Assembly: GCA_027257055.1 (NCBI GenBank)
Contig: JAPVLO010000153.1
Span: 620,001 to 684,000, forward strand
Source: Cephalopachus bancanus
Taxonomy: Eukaryota; Chordata; Mammalia; Primates; Tarsiidae
Direction: 5' to 3'
DNA length: 64,000 nt
Both the position numbers and the translations under genes were made by a program. How positions within the stretch are numbered: the stretch's first letter is position 1; every line of letters begins with the position of its first letter. The notes beneath the pieces were generated by a model. It did not search any database. It saw only the letters and a list, made by a program, of their open reading frames with translations, and was not told the origin of the DNA. Shown here in pieces: positions 45,327 through 57,829 of the stretch.

Positions 45327-48300
45327 TTAAAATTATATATATATTTTATTTTAAAATTGTGGGGTACAATTAAGGGTTAGGAAAATAAATATTCATTCTG
45401 CAGGTACCTTTGTTGATGAGGTGTGCCCCCCCTTTCCCAGACAGACATTGACTACCATTAATCCCACCTTCCTGCCCCTCTCTACCCCCCTATAGTTTCC
45501 CACCACTGTCAATTCTTTTCTTATAGTATTACAGTAGTTGTTCAAGGTCCACTTATGAGTGAGAACAGGTGATACTCAGTTCTTTGCTTTTGTGAAAGAT
45601 CACTCGGTTTATAAACTCTAATTCCACCCAGGTTGCTGCAAAATTCATGATTTTGTTCTTTTTTATGGCTGTATAATATTCCATTGTGTATATGTACCAC
45701 ATTTTTTTAATCCAGTCCTCTTTTGATAGCACGGTTGGTTCCATGATCTTGCTGTTGTGAATAATGCTGCAATAAACATTCGTGTGCAGTTATCTTTTTT
45801 ATAGAGTGATTTGAGTTCTTCAGGGTATATTTCCAGTATGGGGATTGCGGGGTCATATGGAAGATCGATTTTTAGAACTTTTAGGAATCACCAGACTAAT
45901 TTCCACAGAGGCTGTACTACTTTACACTCCCACCAACAGTGTAGAAGTGTTCCCTTTTCATCAAATCCTCTCCAGCATCTGTTATTTTTTGAGTTATTGA
46001 TGATGGCCATTCTGACTGGAATTAGGTGGTATCTGCATCTCCTTGATGACTAGTGAGGCTGAACATTTTTTTCATGTTCCTGTTGGCTGCTCATATGTAT
46101 TCTTTTGAGAAGTGTCTATTCATATCTTTTGCCCACTTTGTAATGGTGTTGTTTGTTTTTTTCTTTTCAGCACATTTCAGTTCCTTATAGATCCTTGATA
46201 TTAGGCCTTTGTCAGACATGGAGTTGGCAAATATTTTTTCCCAGTCTGTGGGCTGTCTCCCCGCTCTCTTGATGGTTCCTTTGGCTTTGCAGAAGCTTGT
46301 CAGTTTAATGAGGTCCCACTTGTCTATCCTATTTCTTATGGCCTATGCATTTTGAGTTTTGCTCAGGAATTGGATGCCAGTTCCAACTTCCATAAGGGTG
46401 TGTCCTGCATTTTCTAAGGTTCTTATGGTTTGAGGTTTTACATTTAGGTCTCTGATCCATTTAGAGTTAATTTTTGTGTATGAGGATAGATAGGGGTCCT
46501 GTTTCAATCTTCTGCATGTGGTCAGCCAGTTTTCCCAGCACCATTTACTGAATAGGTTCTCCTCTCCCCAGTGATGGGTGGTGGAGGCTTTGTCAAAGAT
46601 AAGTTGGTTGACAAATTGAGGTTTTGCTTCTGGAATCTCAATTCTATTCCATTGGTCTATATGCCTGTTCTTGTACCAATACCAGGCTGTTTTGATTATT
46701 GCAGCTTTATAGTAAAGTTTAAAGTCTGATAGTGCGATACTTCCTGCTTTGTTTTTGTTTGTTTGTTTGTTTGTTTTGCTGAGGATTGTTCTGGCTATTC
46801 TGGGTCATTTGTGTTTTCATATGAATTCCTGTATTGTTTTTTCTAGATCTGAGAAGAATGTTGCTGGTAATTTGATGGCTATTGTGTTAAATCTGTAGAT
46901 TGCCTTAGGTAAGATGGACATCTTCACAATGTTGATTCTTCCAATCCATGAGCATGGGATATCTTTCCACTTGTTTGTGTCATCTTTGATTTCTTTAAGC
47001 AGTGTTTTTGTAGTTTTCATTGTAAAGGTCTTTCACGTCTCTGGTTAGGAAGATGCCAAGGTATTTCATTTTTTTTTTTTTTTGTGGCTAGTGTGAATGC
47101 GATTGTGATTTTTATTTGGGTTTCTGTTTGTTTATTAATGGTGTAAAGAAATGTGATTGTCTTTTGCACATTTATTTTGTATGCTGAGACTTTGCCAAAG
47201 TCCTTTATCAGTGCAAGGAGGTTTTTGACAGATTCTCTTGGGATTTTAAGGTATACAATCATATCATCTGCAAAGAGAGATGACTTAACTTCCTCTTTTC
47301 CTGTTCTGACACCCCTGATTTCCTTCTGTTTTCTGATTGCTCTAGCCAGTACTTCCAAAATGATATTGAATAGGAGGAGTGAGAATGGGCTTGTTCCAAT
47401 TTTCAGGGGAGATGGTTCCAATTTTTGTCTGTTTAGGAATATGTGGGCTGTGGGTTTCTTGTAGATGGCTTTTCTATTTTGAGGTATATTCCACGTATGC
47501 CTAGATGTTCGAGGGTTTTTATCAAGAAAGGGTGCTGAATTTTATCAAAAGCTCTTTCTGCATCTAATGATATAATCATGCAGTTTTTGTTTTGACTTCT
47601 GTTGATGTATTTAATTACATTTGTGGTCTTACAAATGTTGAACCAGACTTGCATCCCAGGAATGAAGCCTACTTGGTCATGATGGATGATTTTTGAGATG
47701 TGTTTTTGAATCTGGTTTGCTAGGATCTTGTTGAGAATTTTAGCATCTATGTTCATCAAAGATATTGGCCTGTAGTTCTCTTTCTTTGATGGGTCTTTAC
47801 CTGGCTTGAGTATCAATGTGATGTTAGCTTCATAAAATGATTTGGTGAGAGTTTCTTCTCTCTCAATCACCTGGAATACTTTCAGTAGAATTGGTATCAG
47901 TTCTTTTTTACATCTCTTGTAGAATTCTTCTGGAAAGTCATCTGGTCCAGAACTTTTTTTTGTAGGCAGTTTTCTTATGACATAGTCAATTTCCTTGATT
48001 GTTATTGGTCTATTTAGGGTCTCTATTTCTTCTTGTTTCATCCTAGGCAGGTTGTGTAATGTCAGAAAGTCCTCCATTTTCTTAAGGTTTTCAAGTTTGT
48101 TTCCATACAAGTGTACATAGTAGTCTAAAATGATCTTTTGTATTTCTTCAGGGTCAGATGTGACTTCATCTTTTGTGTTTCTGATTGTGTTTATTTGGGC
48201 TTTTTTGCTCTTTTTCTTGGTCAGTCTAGTTAGGGGATCATCGATCTTGTTTATCCTTTCAAAGAACCAACTTTTTGTTTCATTGATTTTTTTGTATTGT

Positions 48301-48449
48301 CTTTTTGTCTTCTATGTCCTGGATTTGGGCTTTTATTTTGGTGATCTGGATTCTTCTGCTGAAGTTAGGGTTTTGGGGATCTTGGTTTTCCAGCTTCCTT
48401 GGGTGACTTGTTAGGCTGTTAATTTGTGATTCTTCCATTTTCTTCATGT
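45327..48449 (-). mobile_element. 5'-truncated L1 (element E), 3.1 kb
   Basis: 3' end AAATTGTGGGGTACAATTAA near 45354. ORF2 text runs to about 48449, where old L1 Y text resumes. TSD GATTTTTT on both sides. The 5' end falls in the region between endonuclease and RT. Confidence 0.85.
45600..48440 (-). pseudogene. L1 ORF2 fragment with RT domain, element E
   Basis: This is the best-preserved RT of the window. The piece at 47433-48110 (225 codons) reads through the RT fingers and palm: [52 protein letters not shown], and [20 protein letters not shown] with the first catalytic Asp. The next piece (47017-47421) holds LFADDMIVY with an intact FADD box, but a frameshift separates the two. The piece at 46817-47020 continues with [20 protein letters not shown]. 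The endonuclease domain is absent through 5' truncation. It is not functional, but the catalytic residues are conserved. Confidence 0.85.
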
Positions 48450-50540
48450 GATTTTTTTTCTCAGCTAGTTTATTGTTGGTGTCTAGAGCCACTACTGACT
48501 TTTGTCTGTTGATGTTGTATCCTGCAAAGGTACTGAACTCATTTAGTAGATTTAGGAGCTATTTTTGTTGACATCTTTAGATTTTTCTACATAGAAGATA
48601 AAATTATTTGCAAAGAGGGATGATCTAACTTCCTCTTTTCCAATTTGAATGCCTTTTATTTCTCTTGCCTGATTGGCTGGAAAGGACTTCCTTTACTAAA
48701 TTGAATAGGAATGTTGAAAGTGAGAATCTTTGTCTTGTTTCAACATTTAGAGATAAGGCATTTGTCTTTTCCCCATGTAGTATGAAGTTAGCTGTGGGTT
48801 TTTAATATACAGGCTTTTCAATGTTGAAATACGTTCTGTCAATGCTTAGTTTATTGAGAGTTCTTATACTGAACAGATGTTGAATTTTATTCAGTGCTTT
48901 CTTAATACATCTATTGAGATGATAATATGGTTATTGTCCTTCATTCTATTACATATCATATTTATTGATTTACATAAGTTGAAACATCCTTGCATCTCTG
49001 GGATAAATCTTGCTGATTATGGTGCATTATTTTTTGTGATGTGCTATTGGATTCAGTTAGCTAGTATTTTGTTGAAAATTTCTGCATCTAACCACATTTC
49101 TGCATCTAACCACATTGGCCTGTGGTTATTGGTTGTTTTTGTATCTTTGCCTGGTTTTGATATGAGATAATACTGGCCTCATAGAATGAGTTAGAAAGAA
49201 TTTCTTCTTCAATTTTTGGAATAGTTTGAGGAAAATTGGTGTTTGTTTTTTTGTAATTTTGATAGAATACAACAGTAAAGTCATCTGATCCTGAGATATT
49301 TGTTGTTGTTGTTGTTATTGTTGTTGTTGGGAGATTTTTTAAATTACTGTTTCAATATCATTACTTGTTATTGGTCTGCTCAAGTTTTCATCTTGATTTA
49401 ATCTAGGTAGGTTGGGTGTGTTCAGGTGTTTATTCATTTCCTCTAGGTTTTCCAGTTTGTTGCATGATTGTTTATACTTTTGTATTTTTGTGGCTTCAGT
49501 TATGACTTTTTTTATTTCATTTGTTTCTTATCTTTATTATTACTTTTATTTAATATTTTTCAGTATAGTATCTTCTTACTTCTCTAGTTTCTAAAGGTAC
49601 ATTATTAGATTGTTTATTTAGAATCTTTGTACTTTTTTGATGTAGGAATTCGTTGCTATAAACTTTCCTCATAGTACTGTTTTTTGCTGTATTCTATAGA
49701 TTTTTTTATGTTGTGTTTCAATTTTTATTTACTTCAAGAATTCTTTTTAATAGACTCCTTAATTTCTTTATGACCCAATGGTCATTCAGCAGCGTGTTGT
49801 TTAATTTATATTTTTTTTACAATTTTCCAGGCTGCCTTGTTATTGATTCCTAATATAATTCCATTGTGGTCTGAGAAGATATTTGATATTAATTTAATTT
49901 GGAAAATTAACTTGAAAAATTTGTTGAGACTCATTTTGTGTCAAAACATATGATTTATCCAGGAGGATGTTCCAGGTGCTGATAAGGAAAATGTATATTC
50001 TTTGGCTATTGAGTAAAATATCCTGTAAATGTCTGTTAGGTCCATTTAGTCTAATGTACAATTTGAATTTAATGTTTCTTTGTTGATTTTCAGTGCAAAT
50101 GTTGAAAGCAGGGCCTTGAATTGCTCAACTATTATTTTATTGGAATTTATCTCACCTTTTATATCAAATAATAATTAATTTTTATACCTGAGTGCTCCAG
50201 TGTTGGGTGAATATATGTTTAGAATTGTTATATCCTCTTGCCGAATTGACCCCTTTATCATCACATGACATTTCCTTGTCTTTTTTTTTTTGGTGTTTTT
50301 CATTTAAAGTATGTTTTGACTAATAAAATTGTAGCTACTCCTGCTCACTTTTGGTTTTTGTTTCCATGACATATCTTTTTTTCATCGCTTCGCTTTCAGT
50401 GTGTTTAATGTCTTTATGCTAAGATAAATTTCTTGTGAGCAGCATGTGGTTAAATTATTATTTTTTAAATTCATTCAGTCCATTCTATATCTTTTAAGTG
50501 GACAATTTAATTCATTTATGGTCAAGGTTATTATTCTGAT
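48450..50540 (-). pseudogene. Old L1 'Y' ORF2, 5' half (RT and endonuclease remnants)
   Basis: Antisense text follows ORF2: AACTTCCTCTTTTCCAATTTG, GGTTTTGATATGAGATAATAC, CATTGTGGTCTGAGAAGATA, TTTATGGTCAAGGTTATTAT. No frame of useful length is left on the minus strand, so the protein is fully degraded. The insert at 45327-48449 splits it from its 3' half. Confidence 0.75.
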
Positions 50541-50689
50541 GTGAGTCTTTGTTCCTATCATATTGTTAATTGTTTTCTGATTGTTTTACATATTATTTGT
50601 TTCTTTCTATTTCTCTTATTATCATTGTGGTGGTTTGGTTCTTTCAGTTACTGGTAACATTTGAGTCCTTTCTCTTTCTGATCTAGGTG

Positions 50690-52008
50690 TTTTCTCTATC
50701 CATGTTTTTGGACCCCATAGCAATGTACACCAGCACTCGTGATAGCAGGTCCAGAGAGATTAATTCTTGGGCCTCTAGGTAGTTTTCTCAGATGCCAGTA
50801 GTGGCAGTGGTAGACTGGGAAGGTTGGTGGGTTCTTTGGCCCCTGGACAGTGGATCTGGTATTGATGATGGTAGAAGTAGTGGTGAGATTAAGCTCTTGG
50901 TCCCAAGTGGTTTGTACTAATGTTGCCAGTGGCTGCAAGGTATGGGCAAGCCAGTTCCCAGGTCCACAGGTGGTGCATGTAGGTGGATACCTGCTGTGGA
51001 AGCAGTGGCTAGTTTGATGGGTTCAATCTCAGGCCCCAGGAAAAATGCTCTGGTAGTCAATGGTGGTAGAATGGGCTGGGTGTTTCCAGGCCCCTGGATG
51101 GCAGGTTCAGGCACTGGAGGGCAGGGGGAGAGCTGTGACAGGCACACCTGTCCTAAGGACTCTTGCTCATTCCTGTAGGTGCTGGCTGTGGAAGGCAGGA
51201 GCAGGGTGATCTCCAGGCCCAAGGTAGAATGCTTAGGTGGGGATAGCAGGAGCTGCACTGCAACCCTGCTACTGGGAAGGTTGCTTTTAATGGCAGCAGC
51301 CATATACAGGTGGCTTGGGAAATTGCACTTTGCTTGTGTTCTGGCCCTGGCTGTGGCAATCTGCAGCTGTGGCTACTGTGGGTAGATAAGTTTGGACTCA
51401 GGGCACATGCAATATGCAATGGCTTTGCGCTGGAAACAACAGGGTCTTTGCCAATGGTTTGCACTTCAGCCCTGGAGGCAGCCACTATGGTGACTGCTGA
51501 CAAGAAATGTCATTGGGGCTCCAGGAATGTGGAAATACAGGGTCTGTTCGGCCTTCAGGCAGGATATAGCCTGGTGTATGAGGAATTTTCAACATGGCAC
51601 CTTGCTGTATCTACTTAGTGCCTGAGAAGTGTGTGGGACCCAGCATGAGCTCCCTTTTTGGAGCAATGTTTTACTCAGTCTCTGGCAACTCCCTGTATTA
51701 GTATTGGAGCCCACAAGGATCTAGGGGTTTTCCTGTGGCAGGAGTCTGAGGTATGAATACGGATTGCTGGGGGTCACTCATTTACTATTTTCCTGCACTG
51801 GGGAGCCCATCCAGGTTCCCAGTCAACCCAGCTGAGCAGGCTGCCTTGCTTTAGATATTTCCTATCTCTTTCCTTTAGAATTCCAGTGTTCTCTCTTTGA
51901 TGACATATCTAAATGTTATTATCTGCTTGCTATTTTGTCTCTTCTCTTCTTTGTGAAAGAGACCAGTACCAGATACCTTTACTCAGTCATCCTTAAGCCT
52001 CTTCTCTA
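50690..52008 (-). promoter_or_regulatory. Old L1 'Y' 5'UTR-like region
   Basis: GC-richer, with repeated GGTGG/GGCAGTGG wording (e.g. 50790-50940, 51300-51320) and open frames on both strands that look non-coding (50917-51503). It lies between the ORF2 start and the TSD, where an L1 5'UTR should be. Confidence 0.55.
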
Positions 52009-53250
52009 CTTCAATATTATGTTGGCTCTTCTGGGTCTTTTGCCTGTCCATATAAATTTTAGAATTAGTTTGTCGGTACCCACAGAATAACTTGCTTGGA
52101 TCTTTGTTGAGATTGCATTGAATCTATTTATCAAGCTAGGAAGAACTGTCATCTTGACAGTATTGTTTTCCTATACATGAACATGGAATATCTTTCAATT
52201 TATTTAGTTTTTATTTCATTTCTTTTATCATGCTTTTGTTGTAGCTTTCTTTCTATATATCTTGTATGTATTTTGTTAGATTTATATATATATATGTACT
52301 TCATATTTGGGTGTTCTAATGTACATGGTAGTTTGTTTTTAATTTCAAATTTCAATTGTTCACTGCTGGTATATAGGAAAGTGACAGACTTTTGTATATT
52401 AATCTAGTATTTTTCAATAATATCGGCTATAATGGCGGATTAGTTCCAGGAGTTTTTTGTTGATTATTTCGGATTTTCTACATAGACAATCATGTCATCT
52501 CTAAACAAAACCGTTTCTTCCTCCTTAGTCTGTATACCTTTTAGTTTCTTTTATTGTCTTATTGTTTTAGATATAACTTTCAGCTAGAAAAGAAGAAGTA
52601 GTAGTTAGAGGAGACATAGTTCTTTGTACCCAATCTTAGTTGGAAAGCTTCAAATTTTTGACCATTAAACATGATGATAGTTGGAGGTTTTCTGTAGACA
52701 TTTTTTTATCAAGTTGAGAAAGTTCTCTATTTCTAGTTTAGTAAGAATTTTGATCACAAATGGGTATTGAATTTTGTCAAATGTCTTTTTCTGCATTTAT
52801 TGATATGATCATATAATTTTTCTACTTTAACTTGCTGTATGATTTTTTTTATTAGCTGATGTTTGAATCCTGAGCCAGTCTTGTATACCTTAGATAAATT
52901 ACACTGAGTTGTTTTGTATAATTATTTTCATACATTGTTGAATATAATTTTTTAATATTTTGTTGAAAATGTTTGCATCCATGTTTATAAGAGATAGTGG
53001 CCTGTAGTTTTCTCTTGTAATGTCTTTGTCTAGTTTTTGGTATTAAGATAATGTTTGCTTCATAGAATGAATTAGGAAGTATTCCTTTGCTTCTATCTGA
53101 AAAGGTATAGATAATTGGTATAATTTCTTCCTTAAACTTCATTCTTACTAACTTTTTGTTTGCTGGAATTGTTAATTACTGACAGAAGAGTGTTGAAATC
53201 TAACTATGATAATATATTTATCTATACTTCCTGTAGTTCAATCAGTTTTT

Positions 53251-53646
53251 TTTTCTTTTTAAGATGTGGCGTACAATTCAGGGTTAGGTATACAAAATAA
53301 CCTAGCCCTGAATTGTACCCCACAATTTTAAAATAAAAAAAATGTTCATTATGCAGATAGCCTTTTGTTTTCCACTACTGCCAATCCCACCCCCACTCCC
53401 CTGGCAGTTTCCAACTACTACCAATCCCTTTATTATAGTATTACAATAATTGTTCAAGGTCTGCTTATGAGTGAGAACATGTGGTACTCAATTCTTTGTT
53501 TCTGTGATAGATCACTCAGTACTATAGACTCTAAGTCCATTCAAGTTTCTGCAAAGTTCATAATTTTGTCCTTCTTTGTGGCTGCATAATTTTCCATTGT
53601 GTGTATGTACCACATTTTTTTATCCAGTCCTTTTTCGCTGGGCAGC
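53251..53646 (-). mobile_element. 5'-truncated young L1 3' end with a fold-back at its terminus
   Basis: TSD ATCAGTTTTT at 53241-53250 and 53647-53656. It starts AAGATGTGGCGTACAATTCA. From about 53297 to 53342 an inverted copy of the same terminus with its A-tail is embedded, after which normal L1 text (TGTTCATTATGCAG) goes on. Confidence 0.88.
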
Positions 53647-54556
53647 ATCAGTTTTTGCCTCATGCAATTTGATGCTTTGTTGCTATAGGTGCATACATAT
53701 TAAGGATCATTATATCTCATTTATAAATATGTGATGTCCTTTTTAACCTATGATAACTTTACTTTCTTTTAAGTTTTCTCTGCCTGAAATTAATGTAACC
53801 ACTCCTGCATTTTTTTTGAGTATTGTTAACAGTATTTTTTTCCCATCTATTTACTTTTAATCTATAGCTGTCTTTATATTTAAAGTGGATTCCCCATAAA
53901 CAACATACAGTAGGATCTTGTTTTTTTGATCCACTCTGATAATTTCTGTCTTTTAATAGGTACATGTAGATCATTAATGTTAAAAGCAATTATTAATATA
54001 ATTGGATTGGTAACTACCATATTTGTTACTTTTTTAATTTTTTGCTTCTTTTTTTCCTATTCTACTGTTTTTCTGCCTTTTTTACGTTTAAATTTAGCAT
54101 TTTATATGATTCCATTTCTTCTTTCTTAGCATATCAGTTATGCTTTTTTTTCTTTTACCTTTTCAATGTTTGCCCTATGGTTTGCAATATACATTTATAA
54201 CTAATTCAAGTCCACTTTCAAGTAACTTTATACCACTTCATGCATAGTGCAACTTATAATAACAAAATAATCCTAATTATCCTTTCCCTTTCTTGTATCA
54301 TTAATGTCATTCATTTCACTTACACTTAAGCATATATAAGTATGTATATATGTATATATACAATATATAAACATACAGAAGTGAATGCTTTGTTGCTATT
54401 GTTTCATACAAACTATTGTTTGTACAAGCCATAATGTCTAAAGTTAAGAATAAGAAATAAAACTTTATTTTACCTTCAATTATTCTTTCTTTAATGAGCA
54501 TTTAAAATAATTATCTGTGTTTCTGACTTATTTTCCTTCTCTCTAAAGAACTTCTT

Positions 54557-55091
54557 TTAAATTTCTTGTGAGGCAGTTCTACTGGCAAAAAATTCCTTCA
54601 ATTTATTGTCTGATAAAGTCTTTATTTCACCTTCACTTTTGAAGGACAGTTTTTTTGGGGGACAGAATCCTAGGTTGGTGTTTTTTTTTTCTCTCAATAT
54701 TTTAAATATTTTATTCCACTCTCCTTGCTTGCATGATTTTTGAGAAGTCAAATGTAATTTTCACCTTTGTTCCTTTATAGATTAGATAAGATGCTTTTCT
54801 TATCTGGCTTTTAAAATTTTCTTCATTTTTGGCTTTCTGTAGTTTGAAAATAATATGACTAGGTACTGCTATAAAATTTTTTTGTTTGTTTTTTGTTTCT
54901 AATTTTTTTTTTAAGTATTTACTGTGCTTTGTGTTCTCTGAGCTTCCTGCATCTGTGGGTTGGTGTCTGATATTAATTTGGGAGAAACTCTCAGTAATTA
55001 TTATTTCAAGTATTTCTTTGTTTCTCTCTCTTTCTTCTTCTTCTGGTGTCCTCACTACATAAATATCATCCCTTTTGCAGTCATCCCACAT
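54557..55091 (-). pseudogene. Old L1 'X' ORF1 remnant
   Basis: Two overlapping pieces (54711-55091 and 54557-54751). The first reads a helical stretch (EEEERERNKEILEIIITESF), then the RNA-binding end (SYLIYKGTKVKITFDFSKIM, QARRVE), which matches the layout of L1 ORF1p where ARRAW follows the RNA-binding domain. The second carries the following C-terminal domain (WNKIFKILREKKNTNLGF). The coiled-coil N-terminus is not recognisable. Length and divergence fit an old L1M-type ORF1. Confidence 0.65.
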
Positions 55092-55820
55092 CCTGTGGAT
55101 CTTCTGTTCTATTTTGGTTTATTTATTTTTTTCTCTTCAGTGTTCGTTCTTTGCTTTTCAGTTTTAGAGATTTCTATTGAGGCATCTCAAACCCAGAGAT
55201 TCTTTTCTCAGTTGTGTTCAGTCTAGTAATGATCCCGTTAAGGGCATTTAAAAAAAATTATGTTACTGTATTTTTGCCTTCTAGCATTTCTTTTAAAATT
55301 TTTCCCAGGATTATTTACCTTTCTGCTTACACTGCCCATGTGTTCTGACATGCTGTTTACTTTATCTATTCAAGCCCTTAGCATATTAATTATATTTGTT
55401 TTGTTTCCATTTTGATAATTCCAACATTCCTGCCATGCCTGGTTCTGATGCTTGTGCTATCTTTTAGTTGTGATTTTTGCCTTGTGAAATTCCTTATAAT
55501 TTTTTCTTAATAGCTGAACCATGATGTACCAAGTTAAAGGAAGTGCTCTATAGAGGTTTTTAGTAACGTGGTGGTAAGATTTTGAGAGAAGAAGCATCCT
55601 CTAGTCCTATGATTAGGTTTCATTTTTTTAAATGAGTCCTGTGCCTTTGGACAGTGAACTTCACAAGTGGTTTTTCATTTTTCTTCCCCCAAGAGTGGGT
55701 TGCACTTGGGCATCTTCCTTTTCTATGTGTACAGCTAGAACTGAGTGGAGTTGGGTATTTTTCTTTTCCTAGGTCATCTGGATTCTGATAATATTCTAAC
55801 ATCATCTGGTTAACTAAAAA

Positions 55821-55842
55821 AAGAGAGAGAGAGAGTGTGTGT

Positions 55843-55889
<47 letters not shown>
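55821..55889. repeat. (GA)n-(GT)n compound microsatellite
   Basis: GA run 55821-55834 followed by a GT run to 55889 with one GG break. Confidence 0.95.
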
Positions 55890-55890
<1 letters not shown>

Positions 55891-56329
55891 CTGGTATATT
55901 TTAAAATGCCAGAAGTCAGAGGGGATGTTTCTCTAATATTTGCTATAAGAACCTGATCAAATTCCTAGAAATAAATATTCTTTTAGAACGTTGGTTTTTA
56001 CTGTCTTTTGTGATAGACTTATAATTCTTTATACCTTCTGAGTATATCAGTAGTCCTCTGTGGGTTACTCTTTGCTGGTTATATTGCTGTAAATATTTCC
56101 CAACCTCCACTTTTTGACTAATCTTTTCACTATTTTTATAATGTCACTTGAAGAACAAAGGTTTTAATTTTATTGTGTCAAAGTTAACAATGTTTTCCTA
56201 TGGTTAGTGCTTTTGCATCATGTTTTTGAAATCCACCTACACCACAAGGCAATGAAGATATTTTCTTATATAATTTTCCAAATGTATAGTTTTGTATTAT
56301 GTATTTAGATCTTTAATCCATTTGTGACT

Positions 56330-56608
56330 CTGTTTCTCGGGCTGGAGAGCAGTGACATGATCATGGCTTCTCCCAGCTTCGACCACTTGCACCAAGCGAT
56401 CCTTCTGCCTCAGCCTCCTGAATAGAAGGAACTACCAGCACGCGCCACCACACCTGGCTAATTTTTTAATTAATTAATTTTGGGGGGGTAGAGTCAAGGT
56501 CTCACTATGTTGCCCAGTCTCATCTTGAACTTCTGGGCTCAAGCAATCCTCTTGCCTCCGCTTTCCAAAGTGCTAGAATTACAGGTGTGAGGCGCCGCAC
56601 CCAGACAT
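56330..56608 (-). mobile_element. Alu-J-like SINE
   Basis: GGCTGGAGAGCAGTGACATG, CTGCCTCAGCCTCCTGAATA, GTCTCACTATGTTGCCCAG, AAAGTGCTAGAATTACAGG. Old and diverged. The poly(T) end is worn away. Confidence 0.88.
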
Positions 56609-56721
56609 TTAGGACTAATTTTGTGTTTGTTGTGAGATAAGAATTTAATTAAAATTATTTTTTACTTATAGTAACTAATTGTCCTGAGACCATTTATCTT
56701 AAATTGTGTCTTTCAATAAAA

Positions 56722-57045
56722 AGACCAGTGGTTACCAGGGATTGAGATGGGAAAGAATGATGAATAGTTGAAAAATGGGATTTTTAGAGCAATTAAACTA
56801 TTCTGAATGATACAGTAATGATGAACACATGTCATTTACATTTGTCAAAACTTATAAAATGTACAAAAGAAAAGAGTAAACCCCGATATAAACTATAGAC
56901 TTTAGTTAATAATGTATCAACTTTGACTCATCAAGTATAAGAAATGTTACAATTGCAATATGTAAATAGTAGAAAAAACAAGGGACAATATATGGGAACC
57001 TGTATTTTCTGCCTAATCTTTCTGTAAGCCTAATCCTGCTTTAAA
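56722..57045 (+). mobile_element. Old L1 (L1M-type) 3'UTR end
   Basis: Plus-strand landmarks GTGGTTACCAGGGATTGAG, TAAACTATAGACTTTAGTTA, ATATGGGAACCTGTATTTTC, then CTAATCCTGCTTTAAAAA at the terminus. Confidence 0.75.
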
Positions 57046-57829
57046 AAAAAACACGTTGTTTTTCCCCTTTTTTTACTCCTCTGAAGTTTCACTTTTGTTG
57101 TAAGTAATATATGCCAAAAACTGTTTCTGGATGTATACTCTGTTCCATTAATGATTTTGTCTATAGCTTGTCAATAAACATTGTCTTGTTTATCATAGCT
57201 TTGTTGTATGTCTTTTTGTCTGGTAATTCAGGTTTTTCCACTTTTGTTTTCATTTTAAAGAGTGTCTTGGTTAGTTTTGGACTTTTGCATTTTCATACAT
57301 ATTGAAAACAACTTGTGAAATCACACGCACACACATGCAAACATACAGGTGGTTTGTATTTGAATTGAAATTGCATTGAATTTATAAATCAATTTGGGGA
57401 AAATTTATACCTTTATAATATTGAGTTTTTCTATTCATAAACAAAGTGTATATTCCCATTTACTTAATTCTACTTTGATATTTTTAATTTAAAAAGTTTT
57501 ATAATTTACCTCGTAGAATTCTTGCATATCTTTTGTTAGACTTATTCTAAGCACTTTATATTTGTTGATTCATTTGTAAATGGTACCTTTTTAGAGGTTT
57601 CAGTTTCTGTTTCACTCCATTGTATGAAATACAGTTCATTATGTAGATTGGCTTTTTATTCTGGGACTCTGCTCAACTCTGTTATTAATGTCTTTGTATT
57701 TTCTGTATGTATCATCATATCATTTGTGAATAATGGCAGTTTTGTTTCTTTCTGATCCATTTCCTTTAAAAATTTTTATTGTATAAGGCTCACTTGACCT
57801 TTCCGTGCAATATTGGATAGAAGTGTTAA

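Larger units (their letters stand above)
41499..52008 (-). mobile_element. Old full-length L1 'Y', itself interrupted three times
   Basis: TSD CTTCAATATTAT at 41487-41498 and 52009-52020; L1 X text continues on both sides. The 3' end starts at 41499, ORF2 text runs to about 50540, and a GC-richer 5'UTR-like part occupies 50690-52008. Inserts: LTR 42711-44321, SINE 44501-44792, L1 45327-48449. Removing these leaves about 5.5 kb. I cannot find an ORF1 segment between the ORF2 start and the 5'UTR. Confidence 0.8.
52009..55600 (-). mobile_element. Old L1 'X', right part
   Basis: After the TSD, ORF2 text of X continues (GTTGGCTCTTCTGGGTCTTT, TGAGATTGCATTGAATC, CATGTTTATAAGAGATAGTG). The ORF1 remnant follows at 54557-55091 and decayed 5' sequence to about 55600. 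A young L1 3' end is inserted at 53251-53646. Confidence 0.75.
55890..57829 (-). mobile_element. Ancient L1 (L1M-type) ORF2 pieces, interrupted
   Basis: Antisense ORF2 text such as TTTGACTAATCTTTTCACTA, GATCTTTAATCCATTTGTGA and CTTGTTTATCATAGCTTTGT. It is interrupted by an Alu-J (56330-56608) and by a plus-strand old L1 3' end (56722-57045). Confidence 0.55.

Noticed and set aside
50696..51618. Open frames of 70-130 codons on both strands
   Set aside because: They fall in the 5'UTR-like region of old L1 Y, whose repeated GGCAGTGG wording leaves frames open by composition.
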